This document shows, in pieces, positions 9,075-15,000 of a DNA stretch of 15,000 bases (position 1 is its first letter; each line of letters opens with the position of its first letter). The notes below the pieces were generated by a model. The model was not told where the DNA came from. It was given only the letters and a program-made list of their open reading frames with translations, and did not search any database. This DNA is from Monoplex corrugatus (Eukaryota > Mollusca > Gastropoda > Littorinimorpha > Ranellidae): assembly GCA_030674185.1 (NCBI GenBank), contig CM060307.1, forward strand, positions 50,067,883 to 50,082,882, in the 5' to 3' direction. The position numbers and the translations under genes were made by a program.

Positions 9075-9246
9075 ATAGTGTCAGTACCTTTTGAAGGGCC
9101 TCAGGACCTGGCCAGCGCATGGGTTTATGTCAGGCTTAAGACTTGTGCCACGATCATCATACACCTGTGACGTTAGTAAATATGAAGTTCGTTCCGAGCG
9201 CGGAGACGTCGTCTTGAGAAACTGAAACTGAAACTGAAACTGAAAC
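9075..9246 (+). mobile_element. SINE 3' portion with (TGAAAC)n tail
   Basis: Contains gcatgggtttatgtcaggct (9117-9136), which shares the core of family X (gcatggggttttgtgcaggc), followed by gaagttcgttccgagcgcgg (9184-9203) and gacgtcgtcttgagaaac. It ends in four perfect tgaaac units (9223-9246), with an imperfect one before them. A hexamer tail of this type is what I recall from gastropod SINEs. No tRNA-like head is visible upstream, so the copy is probably 5'-truncated. Whether it is a relative of family X or only shares a central domain with it is uncertain. Confidence 0.65.
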
Positions 9247-9300
9247 AGAAGTTGAACAATTGTTTCTGTTCTGCGACTTAATAATAATAATAATAATAAT

Positions 9301-9350
9301 TACAATATTTATATAGCGCAAAATCTTGATAAAATCAAATCTAAGCGCTG
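9301..9350 (-). other. LINE 3'-end nested hairpin next to the TAA tail
   Basis: The outer arms agcgc (9315-9319) and gcgct (9345-9349) are inverted repeats, enclosing ttgat (9326-9330) and atcaa (9334-9338) with a 3-base loop. In RNA of the minus strand this can fold as a nested stem immediately before the trinucleotide tail. Known L2/CR1 elements have structured 3' ends that their reverse transcriptase recognises; that role is inferred here. Confidence 0.6.
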
Positions 9351-9356
9351 AAGCAG

Positions 9357-9437
9357 ACACACACGCAGGCACGCACGCACGCACACACACGCACGCACAC
9401 ACACAGACACACACACACACACACACCACACACACGC
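9357..9437. repeat. (CA)n microsatellite inside the LINE 3' untranslated region
   Basis: CA/GCAC repeats lie between the hairpin end and the rest of the 3' untranslated region. They may have grown from a CA-rich patch of the element after insertion, or belong to the family; other copies would tell. Confidence 0.9.
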
Positions 9438-9595
9438 ATGGCTATAAATGGGGAGAAAGAATAAAAGCAATAAAAGCAAGAATAAAAGCAATGGAAAATT
9501 ATAGAGAGCATAGCATACAATTATATATTATAACCATGTGATTCCCTCCGAGCGGAGACAGGCTGCAGAGGGGAGGGTTGAGTGAGGTTAGGATT

Positions 9596-11116
9596 TTATG
9601 CAGAAGAGAAAAGGTGAGTTTTGAGAGCGGACTTGAAGGAGACAAAAGTAGGTTGCTGACGGACTGAGAGAGGAAGTTTGTTCCAGGAGAGTGGACCAGA
9701 AACAGAGAAGGCTCGTGGACCATAGGTATTGAGCTTAGTGCGTGGAAAGCGAAAAGTCAGAGGATCGGAGGCAGAGCGGAGGGTACGTGAGGGAACATAG
9801 ATCTCAAGTAGGCTTGACAGGTAATGGGGGGCTGTGTTATTGAGGCTTTTGTAGCACATGGTGTCTAGTTTGTACTGTATGCGCTTTGATACAGGGAGCC
9901 AGTGAAGTTGTGCCAGGAGAGGAGATATGTGGTCAGCTTTTTTCTTTTTGAGTACAAGGCGTGCAGCATTGTTTTGAATGCGCTGTAGGATGTGAATGGT
10001 GGAGGCAGGAAGACCAGACAGGAGTGAATTGCAATAGTCAATGCGAGACATTATGAAGGAGAGAACGAGTTTTGCAGTTGTTTCGACAGAGAGATACTTC
10101 CTGATCAGCTTTATACGATGGAGATGATAGTAGCAGGATCTGGCAGTTTGAGAAACAAAGTTGTTCATGGAGAGGGTAGAGTCAATGCAGACACCAAGGT
10201 TTTTAGCTGAATCAGAAATTGGGACTGATGTGTTACATAATGGGAGAGAAAGAGGAGGCAGCTGAGAAAGTTTCTGACGGGTGCCAATGAGGATAGCTTC
10301 TGTTTTGTCGTCATTAAGCTGAAGTCTATTGTGTGTCATCCAGTTCTTAATGTCCGAGTAACACTCAGTGGTGCGAGTCAACAGGCGCTGTATATTATCA
10401 GGTGAGTCACTGTCTTGAAGTTGGGTGTCATCAGCATAGAAGTGGTGTTTTATAGAATGGGAGTTGATGATGGTGGACAGGGGGGAGGTGTAAAGAGTGA
10501 AAAGAACAGGGCCAAGGACAGATCCTTGTGGAACACCACAGGTCAGGTATGCAGGTTGAGAGTAAGTGCCATTGATGAGAACGGTTTGTTTTCTGTTTGA
10601 TAGGTATGAAGTGAACCAAGACAGAGCAATGTCAGAGATGCCAAAAGTATGATGAAGTCTAGAAAGGAGAATACCATGATCAATGGTATCAAAGGCTGCA
10701 GACAGATCAAGGAGTGTGAGGAGAGAGACTTTGCCAGTATCAGTTGCAAGGAGGAGATTGTTGAGAATGTGTAGTAGGGCAGTTTCAGTGCTATGGCACT
10801 GGCGGTAGGCTGACTGGAAAGGATTGAGGAGATTGTTGGCAGACAGGTGAGAGTTCAGCTGGTTGAGGACGACTTTTTCAAGGAGTTTTGACAAGAAAGA
10901 GAGATTAGAGATAGGCCGGTAATTTTTCAGTTCATTTGGATCTAAATTGTGTTTCTTGAGGAGAGGGTGAACAATAGCAGACTTGAAAGAATCTGGGACA
11001 GTTCCAGTTTGAAGAGAAGTGTTGATGATGTCAGTGATGAATGGGAGGAGAGTAGGGAGACAGTCGGCGTAGAGAGAACCTGGAAGAGGATCCAGTTCGC
11101 AGGTTTTGAACGACAT
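9596..11116 (-). CDS. LINE reverse transcriptase (C-terminal half of ORF2), 506 codons from the first ATG
   Basis: Codes for the RNA-dependent DNA polymerase that primes on nicked target DNA to copy the element. Motifs in order (residues counted from the ATG at 11116): ELDPLP at 7-12, NYRPIS at 65-70, LDLSAAFDTIDH at 136-147, CGVPQGSVLGP at 193-203, the catalytic YADD at 227-230 and the LQLNDDKTE thumb-side block. The C-terminus has LHWLPVSKRIQYKL, TYGPRAFSVSGPLSWNKLP and LKTHLFSSA, as in CR1/L2 proteins. All polymerase aspartates (D137, D229, D230) are present and no stop interrupts it. The ATG is probably not a true start: homology runs into it from the endonuclease frame, so this is the second half of one protein cut off by a 1-base shift. 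The stop is TAA at 9596-9598. Confidence 0.92.
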   Translation of the reverse strand: MSFKTCELDPLPGSLYADCLPTLLPFITDIINTSLQTGTVPDSFKSAIVHPLLKKHNLDPNELKNYRPISNLSFLSKLLEKVVLNQLNSHLSANNLLNPFQSAYRQCHSTETALLHILNNLLLATDTGKVSLLTLLDLSAAFDTIDHGILLSRLHHTFGISDIALSWFTSYLSNRKQTVLINGTYSQPAYLTCGVPQGSVLGPVLFTLYTSPLSTIINSHSIKHHFYADDTQLQDSDSPDNIQRLLTRTTECYSDIKNWMTHNRLQLNDDKTEAILIGTRQKLSQLPPLSLPLCNTSVPISDSAKNLGVCIDSTLSMNNFVSQTARSCYYHLHRIKLIRKYLSVETTAKLVLSFIMSRIDYCNSLLSGLPASTIHILQRIQNNAARLVLKKKKADHISPLLAQLHWLPVSKRIQYKLDTMCYKSLNNTAPHYLSSLLEIYVPSRTLRSASDPLTFRFPRTKLNTYGPRAFSVSGPLSWNKLPLSVRQQPTFVSFKSALKTHLFSSA

Positions 11117-12723
11117 GGATCTGATTGTGGTGAGACTGGGGTAAAAGTAGTAAGAGGTGTGGCAGAGAAGGAAGGGTCAGGTGGGCATGGTTGACAGGGT
11201 GTCCTGTCAAGCCTGTCACGAAGAGTTTGTATTTTGGTGGTGAAATAGTTGGAGAATACAGATGGGAGTTCTTCATTTGTATGTTTTGTTGGGAGAGGTA
11301 AATCTTTTCGTGTGCCAAGGAGATGATTCATGGTTGTAAAGAGTTCTTTTGAAGAAGAGGCATTCAGGATTTTGGTTTGGAAATAGCTTGTTTTTGCTGA
11401 TGCAATGAGGGTGGATACTTTTGTTTTAGAGGCTTGGAAAAGTTGCCTGTGTACAGTGAGTTTGGATTTGCGCCAGCGGCGCTCTGCTCTGCGGCGGGCA
11501 CGTTTTGCACAGGCGATCTCATGAGTGAGCCAGGGGGTAGGGGGGCGGTCAGGTAAAAGACGGGTTGTGGCTGGAGCATGAGTGTCCAGAAGATGGTGGA
11601 GAGTAGTATAGAATTCATCGGCAAGGTTATGTGACTTTTCAGAAAGGAGACGGGAGGCATCAGATGAAAATGTGGAGAGGTCGATAGATTTGAGATTGCG
11701 TCGAGTCACTGTGCGCATGGTACGGGAAGGAGGAGAAATGTCGAGAGAACAGAGAATTGCAGAGTGGTCAGATGGAAGGGCTGAAGTTAGACGGGTAGAA
11801 AGAACTAAGCAGTTGTCAGTAGCGGAATTGTGATGATCACGAGAAATGATCCAGTCAAGAATGTGACCTTTTTGATGGGTTGGTTCAGAAATGTGTTGAG
11901 TCATATTGTGATTGGACAGAGAGTTGATGATATGTCTTGTGTCATAACGGTGAGTGTTGTCATAGTGGACATTGATATCACCTAGAATGATGAGATTTCC
12001 AGGTAAGAGGCAGTAGTGGTCAAGCAATTGGTCAAAGTCAGAGAGAAACGTGGATGTGGTGAGTTTGTTGGCAGAGCTAGGTGGGGGTCGATAGACACAG
12101 GAGAAGGTGATGGGGTGAGGGGTGGATTGGAAGGATACTTCAACGTGCTCGAAAGAAGGATGGGAGAAAGGCAGAGACTGCGAGAAAGATAGGCGGGAAT
12201 GGAGTGAGTCGTTGTAAAGGATGGCGATACCGCCACCTCGGGATGAGCGATGGAAAGAAGCAAGCCTGTAACCACTCGGAGTGAGGCTAGCATGTATAGG
12301 TTCGTGACCAAGGGGGTTAAGCCATGTCTCTGTGATAAAAGCAATGTCAACATGCTCATCTGCGATAAAGTCAGCAATAACATCGGCTTTGCCATCAGTG
12401 CATGTTGACTGAGCATTAAAAAGGCATAGTTTCAGCCTATCACAGTCATATGGTGGCGGCCGAGGTGGCGACGAAGGCGGCACCAACGGGACAGAAGGCG
12501 AAAGCGGCACCGGCGGGACAGAAGGCGAAGGCGGCACCATCAGGACAGAAGGCGAAGGCGAAGACGGCAGAGGAGGAGACAAAGCTTGCAGCAGCGAGGT
12601 CAAGGGCAGGGGCAGTGGAGGAGAAGAAGAAGCAGGAGACGAAAAGTGGCGTCGGGCAGGAGGCAGGTTGTGCCAAAGACGGTGGAGACGTCCACCACGA
12701 CAGGATCGCGCACAAACCAACAT
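10942..12723 (-). CDS. LINE APE-type endonuclease (N-terminal half of ORF2)
   Basis: Encodes the endonuclease that nicks target DNA for target-primed reverse transcription. After a proline/serine-rich N-terminus (about residues 20-90), the exonuclease-endonuclease-phosphatase fold shows FNAQS (N103), ITETW (E132), RGGGIAILYN (162-171), YRPPP (211-215), GDINVH (D249, N251), HILDWI (D290) and PSDHSAI (D319, H320). These are the expected metal-binding and catalytic positions. The ATG at 12723 is chosen because an in-frame stop lies at 12745-12747. Family-like sequence continues to about residue 520 (near 11160); the remaining frame down to 10942 is out-of-frame reading of the reverse transcriptase region, so the true protein was longer and joined to the next ORF. 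Confidence 0.9.
   Translation of the reverse strand: MLVCARSCRGGRLHRLWHNLPPARRHFSSPASSSPPLPLPLTSLLQALSPPLPSSPSPSVLMVPPSPSVPPVPLSPSVPLVPPSSPPRPPPYDCDRLKLCLFNAQSTCTDGKADVIADFIADEHVDIAFITETWLNPLGHEPIHASLTPSGYRLASFHRSSRGGGIAILYNDSLHSRLSFSQSLPFSHPSFEHVEVSFQSTPHPITFSCVYRPPPSSANKLTTSTFLSDFDQLLDHYCLLPGNLIILGDINVHYDNTHRYDTRHIINSLSNHNMTQHISEPTHQKGHILDWIISRDHHNSATDNCLVLSTRLTSALPSDHSAILCSLDISPPSRTMRTVTRRNLKSIDLSTFSSDASRLLSEKSHNLADEFYTTLHHLLDTHAPATTRLLPDRPPTPWLTHEIACAKRARRRAERRWRKSKLTVHRQLFQASKTKVSTLIASAKTSYFQTKILNASSSKELFTTMNHLLGTRKDLPLPTKHTNEELPSVFSNYFTTKIQTLRDRLDRTPCQPCPPDPSFSATPLTTFTPVSPQSDPCRSKPANWILFQVLSTPTVSLLSSHSSLTSSTLLFKLELSQILSSLLLFTLSSRNTI
11110..11160 (-). other. frameshift joining endonuclease and reverse transcriptase frames
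   Basis: Endonuclease-frame codon positions and reverse-transcriptase-frame codons differ by one base (equivalent to one base lost or two gained in the element). The endonuclease frame is plausible to about TPVSPQSD, while the other frame is family-like from about RSMSFKTCELDPLP. The shift therefore lies within roughly 11116-11160. No classic slippery heptamer is seen in the zero frame there, so mutation is preferred over programmed shifting. Confidence 0.75.
12477..12557 (-). repeat. 27-bp tandem repeat (three units) in the LINE N-terminal coding region
   Basis: The units at 12477-12503, 12504-12530 and 12531-12557 differ at a few positions and encode on the minus strand a 9-residue Pro/Ser/Val repeat (PSPSVPPVP and variants). 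The length is a multiple of three, so copy number can change without breaking the frame. The opposite-strand Ala/Lys/Gly frame at 12450-12791 is its shadow. Confidence 0.9.
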
Positions 12724-12747
12724 TAAACTCCATGAATATGTCCCTTA

Positions 12748-12932
12748 AGAAATACTGCGCTAATCTTAGCAGTACATGTGACGTAAGTTAGGAACGGGAG
12801 ATGAGACGAGTGTGTGTGGGAACTGATTAGTGTTCTTTGCAAAAATCGGATTAAATGTGAATCAGACGGCAAGCAGTGAAAACGTAAGAAGGTTGAACAC
12901 TTGTCTTCGGAATCGTTCGTCTAGAGAACGAA
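12748..12932. other. unassigned spacer at the LINE 5' side
   Basis: Could be LINE 5' untranslated sequence or flanking DNA; there is no motif to decide. No gene seen. Confidence 0.35.
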
Positions 12933-13250
12933 ACTTACCCTCTTTCTCTCTCTGACATTCTTTCCGTCACTCTCCCAGTTACCTCCCCTCCCCTCCTTTC
13001 TGTCTAGCTTTCTTTTCGTCACTCTCCAGTTACCTCCCCTCCCCTCCTTTCTGTCTAGCTTTCTTTTCGTCACTCTCCCAGTTACCTCCCCCCCCCCCCC
13101 CACACACACTCTTTCTGTCTAGCTTTCTTTTCGTCACTCTCCCAAACAGTAACCTTCATCTCCCACACTCTTTCTGTCTAGCCTTCTTTTCGTTACTCTC
13201 CCAGTTACCTCCCCCCCACACACACACACTCTTTCTGTCTAGCTTTCGTC
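12933..13250 (+). repeat. 52-bp pyrimidine-rich minisatellite, about 5-6 units
   Basis: The string gtcactctcc (or gttactctcc) begins at 12966, 13018, 13069, 13133 and 13192, each followed by cagttacctcccc and ctttctgtctagctttcttt. The first two intervals are 52 and 51 bp. The later two are 64 and 59 bp because of a C run and cacaca insertions (about 13089-13109 and 13210-13229). The left end degrades into CT-rich sequence and the right end stops within tagctttcgtctg. Noncoding. Confidence 0.95.
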
Positions 13251-13649
13251 TGATTGACGAATATCACGGCATAATCTGCCCAATGGCCGCCCTAATCAGG
13301 AAACAGATCGTAATGCATTAAACTGGTTCTGCCAACTCTTTTATTTCTGCATAGCTTTCGATTATACCATCGTTCCTGACATTTTGGCATAAAGACGATG
13401 GCCATTTCAACAATTTGTGGGTTTTACGTCTCTGCATTAATTGCCAGAGGGAGAATTAGAAATTCGATTTCACTGGAATTTATTCGTGGTTTTTACAGAA
13501 ATGGTCTGTAAATTTGATTTGGGATCTGTCATTGCAGTGCATTGTTGTGGAATACAAATATTGCAAAATTATTCAGCTGCCATGTTTTTGTTCCATACAT
13601 CAAAGAGCATTTCCATGTCTCCGATCATTACTGTCCTTGTTTTTTGACA
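13251..13649. other. unassigned spacer
   Basis: Unique-looking sequence with no supported gene, RNA or repeat. Frames at 13441-13708 lack motifs and run into the SINE. Confidence 0.4.
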
Positions 13650-13880
13650 AAAACTGGCACGTTCACTGCCTATCAAAATATTTTCATCATTCTAGTGGGT
13701 CAGCTTAGCGTTTCATAGGTCCCTATCCCTTCTTCCCAATTCAAGACCTTGTCAGCTCTTGGGATTTTGCGCAGGCTCAGGAAATTTGCCAGATAATTGC
13801 TGGCAGATTTGGGTAGAGCGGAAATGGAATTGTCCGAGTGTTATAAATCCTTCTTGAACAAATTCTGAACTTTAAATTTA
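13650..13880 (+). mobile_element. SINE family X, copy 3 (head missing)
   Basis: Begins with ctggcacgttcactgcctat (13654-13673), matching the linker of copy 2, then gggtcagcttagcgtttc (13696-13713), tcaagaccttg, ttgggattttgcgcaggctc, cagataattgctggcagatt and attgtccgagtg. Close in block order and spacing to copy 2. The tRNA-like head is not recognisable upstream, so it was lost by 5' truncation or decay. Confidence 0.82.
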
Positions 13881-14059
13881 AGACAAAACAATGACTCTGT
13901 AAATGTGACATAAGACATACGACATGAAATTTGTCATCATTCAAAGTTCTCGATATCCAAAACAAGTGTGACTGCCCGCGTTCAAGCAAACAGGAACTAG
14001 AAAAAGAAACACGAAAAAAGAAACAGAACGCGTGTTTAATACAACCAGACGAAACAGGC

Positions 14060-14092
14060 GCAAATTTTCGGCCAATTGGCCTTTGTCATGCG
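14060..14092 (-). other. hammerhead/Penelope-like palindromic motif (degenerate)
   Basis: A perfect 12-bp palindrome, ggccaattggcc (14070-14081), is flanked on the minus strand by atgacaaa before and gaaaat after. The layout resembles the CUGAUGA - stem II - GAAA core of hammerhead ribozymes, which are known in the terminal repeats of Penelope-like elements. The GAAA box is kept, but the C3 and G8 equivalents are both A, so the ribozyme would be inactive if it is one. No convincing stems I and III were found. It could also be an unrelated palindrome. Confidence 0.35.
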
Positions 14093-14299
14093 TAAGATCA
14101 CAAACAAACAATCACCAAATACAAAAATTAGGAGAAAAAGACTGAAACTTCCTTACTGCTATGTCCGGTGTGAGAAAAGGACTAAAAGTTCACGAGTTGG
14201 AGAAATTATAAGATATATCTAAATTCAATAATAGTACTGGAAAATTATAACAGTATACAAATATATGATTTTGTAGCACAGTGAGTGATGGCTGTCCAG

Positions 14300-15000
14300 T
14301 TATAAGTATCTTTTGTCAGTGATTGCAAACCTGTGTGTTTTGAAGGGATTCACAAACCTCTTCCTGTACAGCCATGTCTTAGATTTATCAGCATTCTGAT
14401 TCTCACTTACCTCCATTGAGGCACGAGCTGGGATAAAATCATTGCAGTAGCTTTCTAAAAGTTTTCAAAAGCTTTCATGGAGAATGTTGAAGTCATCATA
14501 TAGCAAGTTTAGAGAGTAAGAGTTAAGTTTCTCATTGACGTCAAACATTGACCCTGTTGCAGTATCACCAGTGTGTCTGCAGTGTCTCAATTCGTATAAA
14601 AAATTCTTTTCCATTTAAAAGACCAATTGGATATTTCAAATCCATCCAGTGGGGAAATTCTGACTCCTGAAAGGCAGAAGTTCATGTTTTTGTTTCCAAA
14701 AGATTTTGATTAAAACTTCAGATAAACACTTTTTTTTACACTCACTCTCAATATTATGAAAACAAGACTGCTTAAACCTGGTTTCCCAGAGTTTTATAAG
14801 AAAACAATGGAATTCTTCCTTGTTTCAATAAACTGCGCTAAAAAGTACTGAATGTTTCGTGCTGTCATGCTGATGTTTGTGTAGGAAAGAGGGGAAGACA
14901 ATCTTGCCTTGCTGTGTTAATTCAAGCTGCCCATAGCAAACATCGGAAATTGGTGGTATCAATCTTGCCTGAGGAGATATAATGTTTTTATCTCTTTTTA
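14300..15000 (-). pseudogene. decayed coding region of unknown family, continuing past the window edge
   Basis: One minus-strand frame stays protein-like from 15000 down to a TAA at 14300-14302. It is broken by TGA at 14825-14827, TGA at 14636-14638, TAA at 14615-14617 and TGA at 14465-14467. Apart from the two stops around 14615-14638, the open runs are about 50 to 62 codons each, unusual for AT-rich DNA. Short legible pieces are ARLIPPISDVCYGQLEL, HDSTKHSVLFSAVY, FHCFLIKLWETRF, GSMFDVNEKLNSYSLNLLYD and YRKRFVNPFKTHRF. Between about 14680 and 14570 a second frame (HWMDLKYPIGLLNGKEF) looks better, so there may be two compensating indels. I recognise no domain. It could be an old transposon or virus-derived gene, or a processed pseudogene. 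The C-terminus is lysine/arginine-rich. Confidence 0.5.

Larger units (their letters stand above)
9279..12744 (-). mobile_element. CR1/L2-type non-LTR retrotransposon, nearly complete, one frameshift
   Basis: On the minus strand this reads endonuclease ORF, reverse transcriptase ORF, a 3' untranslated region (9595-9301) and a tail of about seven TAA/ATT units (9300-9279). No LTRs or separate integrase are seen. The order APE endonuclease then reverse transcriptase, the LHWLPV and TYGPRAF C-terminal blocks, the GCGCTATATAAAT-like end and the trinucleotide tail all fit the CR1/L2 group of the Jockey superfamily. The only clear coding lesion is a frameshift near 11116-11160, so insertion is recent relative to the RTE relics. 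No ORF1 is visible upstream: an in-frame stop lies at 12745-12747 and then unrelated repeats, so the element is either 5'-truncated or of a single-ORF type. Confidence 0.9.

Noticed and set aside
11110..11160. Programmed -1 frameshift between endonuclease and reverse transcriptase
   Set aside because: No X-XXY-YYZ slippery heptamer is visible in the zero frame, and related elements as I know them use one continuous ORF2; a point deletion is simpler.
12450..12791. Ala/Lys/Gly-rich plus-strand frame
   Set aside because: It is the antisense shadow of the LINE N-terminal proline repeat; the minus strand leads into a clear endonuclease domain.

Overview
This window looks like non-coding DNA from a metazoan nuclear genome, most likely a mollusc and probably a gastropod. 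The evidence is long dinucleotide and compound microsatellites on both strands, several tRNA-headed SINE copies whose body motifs resemble snail SINEs as I remember them (a central 'ccttcgg...ccacggca' block, a 'gggtggcgctgcactgtggcgacgcgctc' type 3' block and a TGAAAC tail), and a CR1/L2-type LINE. No prokaryotic gene organisation and no convincing intact host gene is visible. The lineage call is an inference from repeat style, not from a marker gene.

Layout. 1-1000: a tRNA-like SINE piece, a T/G-rich stretch, and a minus-strand relic of an RTE-type reverse transcriptase. 1020-1456: a long pyrimidine (CT) microsatellite. 1515-2510: two copies of one SINE family ('family X') in opposite orientation. 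2789-2912: (CA)n. 3149-3605: a second, longer SINE type. 3742-4077: (TG)n. 4078-4948: nothing recognised. 4949-5183: a second RTE relic on the plus strand, holding the C-terminal part just beyond that of the first relic. 5206-5632: TTG, GA and GT tracts. 6184-6875: a 43-bp minisatellite of about 16 units whose plus strand lacks stop codons in every frame. 7600-8840: GA, CA and CT tracts. 9075-9246: a SINE with a (TGAAAC) tail. 9279-12744: a nearly complete minus-strand LINE (APE endonuclease plus reverse transcriptase, broken by one frameshift), with a TAA-repeat 3' tail. 12933-13250: a 52-bp minisatellite. 13650-13880: a third family X copy. 14060-14092: a perfect 12-bp palindrome inside a hammerhead/Penelope-like motif. 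14300-15000: a decayed minus-strand reading frame I cannot identify.

The genes here are those of transposable elements. The LINE encodes the endonuclease and polymerase needed to copy itself; the SINEs encode nothing and depend on a LINE of some kind, though no partner can be proven here. The least explained items are the 14300-15000 coding relic, the 43-bp stop-free array and the inverted pair of family X SINEs.
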